From Prostheceraeus crozeri (Eukaryota > Platyhelminthes > Polycladida > Euryleptidae), in assembly GCA_907163375.1 (NCBI GenBank), contig CAJQUW010001636.1:558001-622000 (forward strand): DNA of 64,000 nucleotides, in the 5' to 3' direction. Below, piece after piece: positions 40,854 to 50,701 of this stretch (positions are counted from its first letter, which is position 1; each line of letters starts with the position of its first letter). The notes under the pieces were generated by a model. That model was given only the letters and a program-made list of their open reading frames with translations. It had not been told where the DNA came from and made no database searches. Position numbers and translations under genes: made by a program.

Positions 40854-42374
40854 TCACTTTGTTTTCCGAAACACTAAAGTTACGAGGGATTTAGTATCTT
40901 TCACATGGATGCACTCTTGTAAACCATTGGTAATTTTGATAGCAATAGAGGGTATAGTTTGTTTGACGACGGGATGATAGAAAATAGATTCAAACATCTT
41001 CTCGACTATTCCATATGAAGCGTCTTTATCATGAATGAAATCACGTAAAATGTATTCTTTTTTCTCACCAACAGAAATAGGTAGAATCAAATCACTTTGA
41101 ATGTAAAGGTGCTGTTCATGTTTATCAAGTGTCATTGGTGTTTCTATACCAATCGTATGCGCAGCAGTAAACACAGTTTGTAGCATTGAAAAACCAAAGA
41201 GTTTTTTCAAATTTTTACTCAATTGACATTGAATGTCATCACCCAGTTTCAGAACAACGCGTTGATTTTCAATTGAAAACGAAATGTGGTGTGTCTTTAC
41301 ATCATATTTACTTTTCATCACATGCTTCAACTTCTGTTGTATATAAGGATTTACTACATGAATGAAGCTTTCAACTGTATGATATAGACGCGGCATTATA
41401 TTGATAGCAACTTTAGATTCTTCATAAGACTGGTAAATTTTCTTGATGCGATCGCCATAGATGTCCACCCACCATTCATCATTAACTGAATCAGCTTTAG
41501 TGTGATATTCATGAGAAGCATACACCACACCGCTTCCAATAATAGGTGTATAATGTCTTACAAAATGACGCAAGGTTGGAGAGAAATAAACTGTAAGTTT
41601 GTCATTATATTTCTGAATAACCAACTTATTTTTGTCCGCCATAATTTTCTCTCCATTCTTCTTACCCACAGTCTCATTCCATCGTTTTACTAACTCAATA
41701 AGTGATAAAGGTTGAACACCACGCTTTTTCAAAATGATGCGTTCTTCGCATTCTACAACATCTTCATCAAATATTTTAAATTTATAATGAAATTTGTTGA
41801 TTCGATTTGAATAAACTTTTTTAACATTTGCAGTAGCAATTGACGTTAGATGTAGTCCATGGCCAAAACCCAGATGTGGATAGAATTCATTATCCAACCT
41901 CAGTGTAAGACCTTTAGTAAAAGAATGAAAGCGAAGGAACTGTCTCCCACTCCAATGATAGATAGTAAACTCATAAGCTTTCTGATTTTTATTCTTCATG
42001 ATGGAAGTATTACCACTATTGAACGCCTTAATAATTTTCTCATTCCCAAATGGTTCATAATAATCTGATTTTATCTGAATCCATTCATAGTTCCACTTTC
42101 CATCTGACGTTAAATTGTATGGGAACTGGATTGTTTTATTCATCGTTATTCCATCATGGGTGCGAGGATTCAATATCATTTCTTCCAAATCATTCACATT
42201 CTGAATATTGCTATCATAGCAAATACCAGAAACGCAAACCTCCCATTCACCTTCTAAATGCAGTGGGCGATTTAATTCTACTCGATAGTCTGATGGTTTA
42301 TTTTTGGGAAATTTATTCATAGAAGCATTACTGGGTAAGTAGATTAGAAACGAGTCCTTATTTTCACTTTCCAT
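40854..42374 (-). CDS. Large Polinton protein with N-terminal WEV domain (506 aa)
   Basis: Intact form of 13430-14905. ATG at 42372-42374 (MESENK). GEWEVCVS near residue 48; paralogous start to the gene at 42413-43817. The C-terminus here (IAIKITNGLQECIH and on) is probably the original one because copy A has a 2-nt insertion. Putative virion protein; no known domain. Confidence 0.7.
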   Translation of the reverse strand: MESENKDSFLIYLPSNASMNKFPKNKPSDYRVELNRPLHLEGEWEVCVSGICYDSNIQNVNDLEEMILNPRTHDGITMNKTIQFPYNLTSDGKWNYEWIQIKSDYYEPFGNEKIIKAFNSGNTSIMKNKNQKAYEFTIYHWSGRQFLRFHSFTKGLTLRLDNEFYPHLGFGHGLHLTSIATANVKKVYSNRINKFHYKFKIFDEDVVECEERIILKKRGVQPLSLIELVKRWNETVGKKNGEKIMADKNKLVIQKYNDKLTVYFSPTLRHFVRHYTPIIGSGVVYASHEYHTKADSVNDEWWVDIYGDRIKKIYQSYEESKVAINIMPRLYHTVESFIHVVNPYIQQKLKHVMKSKYDVKTHHISFSIENQRVVLKLGDDIQCQLSKNLKKLFGFSMLQTVFTAAHTIGIETPMTLDKHEQHLYIQSDLILPISVGEKKEYILRDFIHDKDASYGIVEKMFESIFYHPVVKQTIPSIAIKITNGLQECIHVKDTKSLVTLVFRKTK

Positions 42375-42412
42375 ATTATTCACATTGGAAAATATATTAG
42401 CATACTTTTGCA

Positions 42413-43817
42413 TTAACTCTTCATTCGGAAATGGAGTGTGATACTTGTCACAGCATCTTTATGAAAAGGAATCAACGCACCAGCATCGTCATAAATGGCA
42501 ATATCAATTTGTGGGATGTAGTTTGATTTCAGCTTTGTATAATGCACTTTCTTGAAAGTATGCTCAGATAAAATACTGCAGCTTTTTGGCTGGTATGGTA
42601 TCATTGCTAGCAATGGAGCTTCAACATCTCCCACACGTACATCTTCACCAATATTGGAATATATCTGAAAATAGTTAATACGACGCGATAGCGACATGTC
42701 TGCGCTAGCTTTGGTTACAGTACCACTTTTAAAGATATTTTGATCAAAACCCAAAATGTCCATTAGAGTTTTATCCATAATTAGTTCAATACCTTTTCCA
42801 CTTATAGTGAGAGACAAAGTACCTTCATTTTCATAAAATGAAATATGTTGCTCATTAATCACTTCATTTAAATAATCTAAAACCAATTTAACTGAAGTAA
42901 TAATGCGAGGTATCAACACTCTTGTTTCATGTAAGATACCACCGAAAGGCTCTAAACACTTTCTGTATAAAGATACGGTCCATTCTGTATCAAATTGATT
43001 TGACGTTTCACATGGTAAATTTTGCATATCAAATTTTCCATGAACAGCTGCAGAATGATGTCGTAAGAACTGATGAAAATCTTTTGAACAAACTAATACT
43101 AGATCATCATCATTTAATTTACTTATTGCAATATGATTAGATGATTTGATATAAGTCAATGTTGCCACTTGTTTACCATCAACTCGAAGGAGATAATTAA
43201 ATTTCTTCAATAATGTTTCAGGAGTCATGTTTGTCTTTCTTGGCTTAATCACAATCTTCTTCACCAACGTCTTCTCATTTCTTGGAATAAGATCTACATA
43301 ATAAGCTTCCTCTCGATATATTAACTGTTTATGACCACTTATGTGGTAATTAACGTTAAAATTATCATAGCTTGTTAAGGCGCTAGCGAGGTAACCTAAA
43401 TCATTTCTTAAACTTGGACTTAAACCAACAATCCAATCTTTCTCAACTACATGATGTACATACGTCGTAATTATGATCATTATTGTGCGGAGTAAATTGG
43501 ACAATATGTTTACACGCTTTATTCAAGAAATCATATATAAACTTTTTACATGATAAGGGATCTTTCTTTGGCCACTGTGGAATGTATACTCGGCAGCCCT
43601 TTTCACATTGGTAAGCAGCTGTGCGTCTCATATTAATAGTCATCACCTCATCATCAAAAGTATAGACACAGTTGCTATAGACAAGTTGAGTGACACCCAC
43701 TTCCCAATTTCCATTTAGCTGTTGTATATGATCAGTGGGAGTAGAAAAGAGTGCGGCTCGATTACTAGCAAATCTATTTGCAGCCGCATTGCTAAGCAAA
43801 ATATGATAAAACGACAT
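42413..43817 (-). pseudogene. Large Polinton protein (467-aa type), frameshifted
   Basis: Counterpart of 14945-16348. About seven extra bases (CGTCGTA near 43461-43467) shift the frame after about 118 codons; the rest is open in another frame (43504-42413). Otherwise close to copy A, with several amino acid changes around 43000-43340. Confidence 0.8.
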
Positions 43818-43852
43818 TTTTATATTGCTGATCTGCGACTTTGCATAACATC

Positions 43853-44209
43853 ATGAAGACTTGGATTTTGGACTCTCTACAATATATCAGAGTTGATCGT
43901 GATGGAAACGTACATTTCAAAAATTCTCATGGTCATACATCAAGAGGTATTACATTAACATGGCGACAATTTGTCAACCTCAATGATATCATGAGGGATT
44001 TGGAATATTTTGAAACATTAAGATTCATCTCCTTGGGTGATCAAGTTTGGCTTCAACATTACAGAAATGAAATTCAAATCTACCATTCTCATTCCGCAAA
44101 CTGTTTCTCATTTCGCAAATACAATTGGGAGAAGTATAGAAGATACATACATCGCTCCATCATGACATTTATTCGTCGTGAGTTCATCGCCCTACTATGC
44201 AAATCTTAA
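43853..44209 (+). CDS. Small 118-aa protein, weakly PC4-like, paralogue 1
   Basis: Identical in protein to 16384-16740. See that entry for motifs. It starts 35 bp from the divergent large gene. Confidence 0.6.
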   Translation: MKTWILDSLQYIRVDRDGNVHFKNSHGHTSRGITLTWRQFVNLNDIMRDLEYFETLRFISLGDQVWLQHYRNEIQIYHSHSANCFSFRKYNWEKYRRYIHRSIMTFIRREFIALLCKS

Positions 44210-44231
44210 TCAGACATGACTACCACGCACC

Positions 44232-44675
44232 ATGAGTTGGAAATTAGATTCCCTACAACGTATTGAAACGGATCATGATCGAAACGTCTATTTCAAAGAT
44301 TCAACTGGAAATGTGCGAAGAGAGTTTGCTTTATCTTATCGTCATTTTCAATCTCTACATCATATCATGAAGGATTTGAAATACTTCTATATGAAAAGAC
44401 ATTCACGTATTGGAAATCGCATCTGGCTGCGCGTCAACAATCGGCGAATTCAACTCTATCATTCCCAACTTCATACTAACTTCACATGTCATCAAGGTAG
44501 TTGGGAAAGTATAAAAGGGAGGTACATCGCTCAATTTACTCAATCTTTCATCATGAAGCGCCATCGCTACACCATCGTCAACATTCTCCGTCGCTTCAGA
44601 CTCTACACCAAAATCTATCTCACAACATTACACCAACACCTTCCAAACAGCAAGTATTACCCGGGCCGACCTTAA
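44232..44675 (+). CDS. Small protein paralogue 2, in frame with the TBP-like gene (147 codons)
   Basis: Residues 1-95 are the paralogue of 43853-44209 (KLDSLQ start, DSTGNVRREF, FQSLHHIMKDLKYF helix). Unlike paralogue 1, it has no stop at the end of this unit: the frame continues into the TBP-like N-terminus (from Met 44553) and stops at TAA 44673-44675. It may therefore be a fusion, or the TBP-like gene may use its own promoter (TATAAAAG at 44510) inside this frame. Confidence 0.55.
   Translation: MSWKLDSLQRIETDHDRNVYFKDSTGNVRREFALSYRHFQSLHHIMKDLKYFYMKRHSRIGNRIWLRVNNRRIQLYHSQLHTNFTCHQGSWESIKGRYIAQFTQSFIMKRHRYTIVNILRRFRLYTKIYLTTLHQHLPNSKYYPGRP
44510..44517 (+). promoter_or_regulatory. TATA box before the TBP-like gene
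   Basis: TATAAAAG, a canonical TATA box, 43 bp before ATG 44553, with TTACTCA-type initiator sequence about 30 bp downstream. Spacing fits the cassette genes. It is kept in copy A (about 17040) at the edge of the deletion. Confidence 0.5.
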
Positions 44676-45098
44676 ATGTTAGTGGTGAAGATGAACAATT
44701 CACGGAATCTTCAACTCTTCCCAAATGGGACTGTACAGATTCTCGGCGCCCTTTCTCATTCATCGGCGCAGTCAATGCGCTTAGAGCTACAGAGACTACT
44801 ACGGCGGATATGGAAGAGGGAGAGGTGTGTGATGTCGAATCTGACTGTGGAAAATATGGTGATCTCTACTCAATTGAGTGAAAGTGTATCATTTTTGAAG
44901 ATTCGTACCAGCAGTTACAATTTGTGTTATGAACCCGAACTTTTTCCTGCAGCTCTCATTAGTTGTTGGTTACCTGTGCATGTGGCAATCTTTCATAATA
45001 GTAAAGTGATCATTACTGGATTAAAATCTCATGTACAAGCAAATGTGATCCCAGACTATCTCATCGAGCATGTACGTACCCAGCGGATTGTAAAATAA
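44553..45098 (+). pseudogene. TATA-binding-protein-like gene, one in-frame stop
   Basis: 181 codons plus stop from Met 44553, the size of the TBP core (about 180 residues). Both TBP repeats can be followed by eye. Repeat 1: IVNIL, a KIYL stretch, KYYPGRP against the TBP Tyr-Asn-Pro-x-Arg-Phe motif, and LFPNGTVQILGA against the IFxSGKxxCTGA strand pair. Repeat 2: VENMV, exact YEPELFP, then KVIITGLK. In TBP these strands form the saddle that bends TATA DNA. A TAA at 44673-44675, in the same frame, interrupts repeat 1; the frame from ATG 44676 (140 aa) is open. Neighbour of two small possibly DNA-binding proteins. Ends with an AATAAA signal. Confidence 0.75.
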
Positions 45099-45124
45099 AA
45101 AACAATTTTTCCAACATGATGTCT

Positions 45125-45586
45125 TTATTTCAAATCATGATAGAACTTACAAATCATTTTTTCATTAGAGGATGGATTACATGAAAAGTTTTGAATAACA
45201 GATACAAATCGAGATACATGTAAACGTTTTAAGATGAAGTACAGTACAAAAGCACCACACGTTGATGAAAGTGGATGTTGTAGTATGCGTTCATTTCGCT
45301 GATATTGACGCGTATGTTTTCTCAACCACTGCTGTATTGGTATATTTGGAGGTTGAGCAAGAGAGTCAAATAGTTCACCACGTCGGTCTTCTCCAATAAA
45401 GATCGCTTTCCAATGCTCACCGCCTAAATTCTGCGAATGAGTGTTTAGCACAATAAAGATGGGATAGTGATTTACTGCAGGTGGTAAGGTATCGAGTGAA
45501 TAGACATTATCGAAAGCTTTCAACGTCGCTTCGTCTGCATTACGCTGCACTTTAGTCTTAATATCGTCAGCAGTCAACCAACTCAT
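45125..45586 (-). CDS. PRO: Adenain-like cysteine protease (153 aa)
   Basis: Protein identical to copy A: His58 (GEHW), Asp74 (FDS), Gln103 and Cys110 (STCGAF). The ATG abuts the stop of the capsid gene. Confidence 0.9.
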   Translation of the reverse strand: MSWLTADDIKTKVQRNADEATLKAFDNVYSLDTLPPAVNHYPIFIVLNTHSQNLGGEHWKAIFIGEDRRGELFDSLAQPPNIPIQQWLRKHTRQYQRNERILQHPLSSTCGAFVLYFILKRLHVSRFVSVIQNFSCNPSSNEKMICKFYHDLK

Positions 45587-46863
45587 TAACGATTATACTG
45601 AAGAATCACGTCACGATACTTTGTAATTTCAATATTTGAATCGAAGACTGCATAAATTAATACATTGATCGTCTCAGATAGTGTTCTTTTGAACGTCAAA
45701 TCCAAACGAATATTATGAGGCACGTTCGCTTGACGATAGGGGGCACTAATATCGCTGTCAGCAGTCAAATCAAATGCATAAATAGTATATCCACTCTTAA
45801 ACTCTTTCATAGTAAGTCCGTTGGTGTCATCCGTATTGTAAAAGCCAAAGACATCCATAAAATCAACATAACTGCGCATAAATTGATCCGCAGCAAAATC
45901 TGGTTTGTAGGGTGGTGCAGGATGACTCACACCATTTACACGTAAAGCAATTTCACTTAACTGATTGTATTTAAAATTGAAAGGATTCTTCTTTATATTA
46001 CCATTAAATGCATCATTTTCAACCATTGCCACCATGAGGAGCTTCGGTGCTTCCGATGGAAAGAGGCCATCTTTCATGAAACTCTTTTGATCTTTCGGAA
46101 TTGTAAAGGTGAGAAGCTTTGTATGCTGAACGGGGTAAATGGCATTTTGGCGGTTAAGACCTTCAGCATGTCCTCTAATGACACTTGGATTCGGTACTAC
46201 TCGACGAATGTAAAGTGCAATATCTTCCACATGAATTCTAAAATTGTCAACTTTAGCAAATGCATTCAGCGCAAATTCAGGCTTATTCAATGTCAGCTTG
46301 AGTCGCATGCTGGTATTACAGAGTAAAAACTTTGACTGTCTAAAGAAGTCTAAATTCAGCGGACCATATAGCTGACATACTTTACTATCTTTAATCATAG
46401 CAGATCGCTTTACAAAGCCACTGTTTGTTTCAACATCAAATTTTCCTGCTTCATCTCTATACCATCCCATGGCTTCCATATGACTTTTTTGTGCTGCCGG
46501 ATGAAACTGTGATACATGATTGAAATATGATTTATAGGGATAATCGCTTTGACCACCTTCCACCTGCTGCTCTCCAATCGTTAGAGAAACATCGCGAAGT
46601 AATGTAGTCAATGGTAAATTGTTCAGTCCAACTTTATGTGCATCGTCAATAGCAGTTCCATCTGCTTGCTGAATTCTAAACCTCAAATCAAGCATCGCAT
46701 AACTCAAATCTATGTAGTCATCACTACCACCAGGAATAACAAATTCAATGGGACCAGCATTCTCAGCTGTTCGAGGATGATAATCTACAATACTTGAACT
46801 AAGAATATCTGTCTGTATGGCTTGTTGATCAAACAAACAAAAACCGGAAGTTTTACACTCCAT
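45586..46863 (-). CDS. MCP: Major capsid protein candidate, intact (F54H12.2-like, 425 aa)
   Basis: Intact version of the gene broken in copy A. Start MECKTSGFCLFD; then SSIVDYHPRT with GPIEFVIPGG, YIDLSYAMLDLRF, a SLTIGEQQVEGG segment, KNPFNFKYNQL with VNGV, and the end VLIYAVFDSNIEI. Beta-rich with evenly spaced strands, in keeping with a double jelly roll. The family is uncharacterised in public annotation as far as I recall; capsid identity is inferred from its C-terminal pattern and its place among protease, pVI-like and ATPase genes. Smaller than typical Polinton capsid proteins (over 500 aa). Confidence 0.75.
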   Translation of the reverse strand: MECKTSGFCLFDQQAIQTDILSSSIVDYHPRTAENAGPIEFVIPGGSDDYIDLSYAMLDLRFRIQQADGTAIDDAHKVGLNNLPLTTLLRDVSLTIGEQQVEGGQSDYPYKSYFNHVSQFHPAAQKSHMEAMGWYRDEAGKFDVETNSGFVKRSAMIKDSKVCQLYGPLNLDFFRQSKFLLCNTSMRLKLTLNKPEFALNAFAKVDNFRIHVEDIALYIRRVVPNPSVIRGHAEGLNRQNAIYPVQHTKLLTFTIPKDQKSFMKDGLFPSEAPKLLMVAMVENDAFNGNIKKNPFNFKYNQLSEIALRVNGVSHPAPPYKPDFAADQFMRSYVDFMDVFGFYNTDDTNGLTMKEFKSGYTIYAFDLTADSDISAPYRQANVPHNIRLDLTFKRTLSETINVLIYAVFDSNIEITKYRDVILQYNR

Positions 46864-46865
46864 GA

Positions 46866-46997
46866 TTAGAAGTTATAGCAGCGTCGTCGTTTAGCGCCTG
46901 ATGAATGATTAGAGCCTCTGCGACGTTTGCGTGAATGCCTTTTGACTGAAGATCGCACCTTACCAGCTCCGCGATGTTTCCTCCTTCCTTTATTCAT
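46866..46997 (-). CDS. Arginine-rich 43-aa core-like protein
   Basis: Same size and start as in copy A, one or two residue changes. Arg/Lys clusters as described there. Confidence 0.6.
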   Translation of the reverse strand: MNKGRRKHRGAGKVRSSVKRHSRKRRRGSNHSSGAKRRRCYNF

Positions 46998-47320
46998 TCG
47001 CTTAGGTGATTTCTTTCCTTGAGTAACACTAGCAAAGTCTGCTTCAATGTTTTTAAACCGCGTTCCTTCCCACGATTCAACAAACTGCTCTTAAAACTTC
47101 TACCTCTGGAAAGATCACTAGCAACATCACCAGCAAAGCCAACGGCATTACTTAAAACATTTCGTTTTAAAGATCTACAGACATTGGATATGAGAGGTGC
47201 TACAACAGATTTCAGTGCACCAAGTATGCTACCTCCACGTTGGCGGCGAGCGCCGATGTAAATTTGTCCTCCACCACTTACATAGGAGGGTCGTGAATAA
47301 AATGAGGCAGTTGGATTCAT
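46994..47320 (-). CDS. Small Gly/Arg-rich pVI/pX-like protein, altered end (108 aa)
   Basis: Counterpart of 19163-19468, with YIGARRQRGG and the amphipathic helix intact. A one-base deletion near 47036 changes the last residues and extends the frame by seven codons, so that it overlaps the start of the 43-aa gene by four bases. The N-terminal functional part is kept. Confidence 0.6.
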   Translation of the reverse strand: MNPTASFYSRPSYVSGGGQIYIGARRQRGGSILGALKSVVAPLISNVCRSLKRNVLSNAVGFAGDVASDLSRGRSFKSSLLNRGKERGLKTLKQTLLVLLKERNHLSE

Positions 47321-47361
47321 AGCTCAAACCCTAAACATTGTTAGTTACAACTTTGCATGAA

Positions 47362-48449
47362 TCACTGTCGATCACTTAGATGAAAGATGTCGGCACGACG
47401 CATCCAAGAGTTCATACTTGAAGGATAACCAGTCCATTTTGCAAGACACCATTCTTCACCTTGCCGTTTTTTACATCGAATGATTTTCTCTACCAAATAT
47501 GTTTCACTTTCAGTAACTACCTCAATCTCATCGCGGTAAAAGCTACCCTCAATTTCTTCATTATCGTAATCTTTCAACTTGTAGGTGGTCGGAGAGTCTT
47601 TTTGATTAATCCTTGATACTGTAAATACCTCCTCTGTCCAATTCGGAAGGTACCATTTAGCAAAAACACTCCTCACTTTTGAGATACGAACTTTATCACC
47701 AATTTTCACATCACTTTTCACATGAGTGCGTTTACGTTGGAATGATTCGCGCACTTTATCTACATTGTCAGCATTTACATCTACTGGTCTGAGTCCAATA
47801 GAACGATGGATAGAGTGATTGTAGGCATGGAGTGTATCTTGTAGAACCTTCGTCCAATTTTGTGTCAAGTTGGCAGTAAAATGTCGCCACAAGCGATTTT
47901 TTAATGTGCGATTAAAGCGTTTAACGAGTGCAGCTTTATAAGCACTCTTTACACTAAACAACTCAATGTCATGCCTCTCAAATAATCTTCTCACATGCTG
48001 ATTTTCAAACTCTTTTCCTTGATCACTCTGAATTCTTTTTGGAATCCGACCTTCTCGAAAAATTGTTTGGAATGCTTTTGCTACTCCTTTCCCTTCTTTA
48101 GTTTTTAAAGGTTGAACCCACGCATAACGCGAGAAAATATCAATGACGGTTAAAATAAAATTATTGCCCGAGTTATGTTTGAAATGGAGGCAACATCACA
48201 CAAATCTGCTTGCCACTGTTCATCGATGTCATGAACAATATAATGGCGGGTGCGGTACTTCTTTTTCGCTTGTTTGTGGAGTGTATAGGTAGCCTGACCC
48301 TTTAACCATCGTTTCACTTGTGATTGTGGAAGACCACTCGCTTTTGATAATTTCTTGATAGATGCAAATCCTGCCGGATGTTTTACATCATAATAGATTG
48401 ACTTCAAACGTTCAGCCGATGACGACTGACTCTTTTTCCTCCTTCTCAT
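47362..48449 (-). pseudogene. INT: Chromodomain integrase, frameshifted and catalytic Glu changed
   Basis: Counterpart of 19510-20593. The helix-turn-helix part and the first catalytic Asp (QADLCD) are in one frame; a one-base deletion near 48180 (TTT instead of TTTT) then shifts it. The third catalytic residue is Lys: ALVKRFN where copy A has ALVERFN. The chromodomain (KWTGYPSSMNSW) is intact. Inactive on two independent grounds. Confidence 0.85.
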
Positions 48450-48648
48450 CTTTTTGTTTTCTTGCCTTTCTACATTTACAACAACTGCAGCATTTAGCTT
48501 TAGCGGTTTTGCGATCGTGTTCACATTGCTTAGGGGTTTCATTGTGAGAGCTGGCGCAGCAAGTGCAAGTGACAACGACATTCACCTCTGGCGGCTCATT
48601 ACATGGTAAGCAACACATCTGCTTCATATTAATAGTCTGAGAACACAT
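48412..48648 (-). CDS. Cysteine-rich small protein (78 aa)
   Basis: Identical Cys pattern to 20556-20792, starting inside the last codons of the ATPase gene. Confidence 0.5.
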   Translation of the reverse strand: MCSQTINMKQMCCLPCNEPPEVNVVVTCTCCASSHNETPKQCEHDRKTAKAKCCSCCKCRKARKQKDEKEEKESVVIG

Positions 48649-49936
48649 ATTTCCTGGGAGGAGCTGTTTTACGTTTTCCTTTTACTAGTTTTAGTGGTGA
48701 TGTAGATCTACGTCGAGTTCTTCCTCTTGTTTGCTTAGTGAGTGTGGGAGGGGATGTAGCAGGTGACGTCTTAAACCAATTTGTTGGCATTTTCATCGTC
48801 TGAAGCATTGGAGCAGTAGCCACTTTTGAATCAAGTTCCTTCAATGTCTCATTATTCAAAGCAAATTTTGGCACATTATGCTTTTTCACTAGTTTAAGAA
48901 AGTATGACCAACCAGGTGGAACATAGCCCTGACGGCGCTTTCTACGTGTCGCATACTGAATCAAGTCTTCATAACGTGAAGCATCAATCACTTTATTTTC
49001 ATCTGTAATGATTTATCCTCTATCATTTACATTGAGATGGGGTTCAATACTGTTGAAAAGAGATATGGCATGTGCGCGAGATGCTAAAGGTGTAGCAGTC
49101 GATACAGAGTCACGCATCTTATTCTTCAAGTTTTTCAATTGCTCAACAGTTTCCGATTGTAATAATACAGCACGATGTGGATCTTTGATGTGAACATTTT
49201 GCTGATAATCTATTTCTTTCCTATACATTTGATTTGCAAGAGGTTGCTTTACTTGCTGCATGGCAGTCAATTGTACATATTCATCCTGAGGAATAACAAT
49301 CATGCGAGAATAAGAACTCATAGTTTGTAGATAATCATTGGGAGTTTTCAAAATATCACTTCGAAATCTAAATTCTTCCGGACACTCTTGCGTAAAGTCA
49401 ATGAATAAGTAACCGTATGGTTTTTCAGTAGCTGCTTGAAAAATTTCAATTAAGGCTTTTGATCCTCTGGGTGCAACTTGTCGCGCTAAAATTTCAAATT
49501 GACTTTTATCTCGCGGATTCTTGAAAATAGCATAATAGTGTGTATTCAGGTTTCGTGTACGAGCTTCTTTTCCATCAGGAAACAAATTTTGTGTGATATA
49601 GATGATAAAACACCTTTTATGATGTGCTGCACGAGTGAACATATCTGTAACATCTTTTGAATTCTTACTTTCTTTTAATAAATCATCCAATACAACAACA
49701 TCATTAGATTGAAGTTTATCCACTGCAATAATTCCTTCATGTCGAATAAAGTTGCGACTTTGCAATTCCTGAAACAGGGACGGTTGATAAATACCATAAC
49801 ACCAAATCACTCGATTGATAGGTTCCTTAAACAACTCCCTTCTTTTATCCAATAAATTCAGCGTGAAAACAATTTTACCTGCATGAGATGGACCTGATAC
49901 AGTCAGAACTTTATCACATTGAAGTGTGAAATCCAT
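48629..49936 (-). pseudogene. ATP: Packaging ATPase, premature stop
   Basis: Counterpart of 20773-22080. GPSHAGK, VVVLDD and TQNLF are intact. A GAA to TAA change at about 49013 stops the frame after about 307 residues, removing the basic C-terminal 130. The ATPase core could still be made. Confidence 0.85.
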
Positions 49937-49967
49937 TTTAATACTTTGAGATTCAAAATTTGCATAA

Positions 49968-50324
49968 TTAACGCTTAGAGCCAAAGATATTACCCAATAG
50001 GTTGCCCACGACAGGAGCTAACATTGGAAGTATTGCTGAAAGGAAACCGCCCTTTTGTGTTAGAGTTTTCCTCTTTCTTTGAAGGGTGACTTTAGGATTG
50101 GAGATGAAACGCAATTTTGTGGCATATCGCTTAAGTAACTTTCGTTGTTTTGGCGCTAATTTCTTCGTCCTCAACTTCATCACATGAGAAATAATTTCAC
50201 GAATGAATTTATCGTTAGCATGTCGTATAGCATTGTATCGCTGATTTGCTTTCATTCGTCGGAGAGCTTGAATGGCTGAAGAAAACTTTTGACTTTTACG
50301 TTTCGTCATTTTACGTTTCGCCAT
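49968..50324 (-). CDS. Basic protein with hydrophobic C-terminus after GG (118 aa)
   Basis: Counterpart of 22112-22468 with two residue changes; QKGG followed by FLSAILPMLAPVV is unchanged. Confidence 0.65.
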   Translation of the reverse strand: MAKRKMTKRKSQKFSSAIQALRRMKANQRYNAIRHANDKFIREIISHVMKLRTKKLAPKQRKLLKRYATKLRFISNPKVTLQRKRKTLTQKGGFLSAILPMLAPVVGNLLGNIFGSKR

Positions 50325-50375
50325 TTTCCGTATTAGTCTTTGCTAAAACCTATCTTTACCACATTTGCATAGGTA

Positions 50376-50699
50376 CTAACTATTGCAACATAAGTGACAC
50401 TCGAAATGAGCAATATCACAGTGGTTACATTGGCAAAGTTGAATGCAATTACGTATGAAACAGCGTTGACAAAAAGCATGCTTACATCTCTTGAAGATGC
50501 GCTTTTTATTTCCATCCTTTCGCTTACATACATCGCAACACATAGTTTCACCGTTACTGATGTCTATAGCAAGTCTTCTTGAAGATATGAATTTGCTAGC
50601 CTTTTCTAAATAATAGACGCATGTACAGAAGGAATATACTTCGAGAGTGAGCAGACATAGCTCGAAAACCAGTTGTGCTACAATCAAGTACCACTGCAT
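50376..50699 (-). CDS. Membrane RING-finger protein (107 aa)
   Basis: Counterpart of 22520-22843. N-terminal hydrophobic segment and CCDVC / CKHAFCQRC / CNHC / CHLC metal ligands are kept. Confidence 0.65.
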   Translation of the reverse strand: MQWYLIVAQLVFELCLLTLEVYSFCTCVYYLEKASKFISSRRLAIDISNGETMCCDVCKRKDGNKKRIFKRCKHAFCQRCFIRNCIQLCQCNHCDIAHFECHLCCNS

Positions 50700-50701
50700 T
50701 T

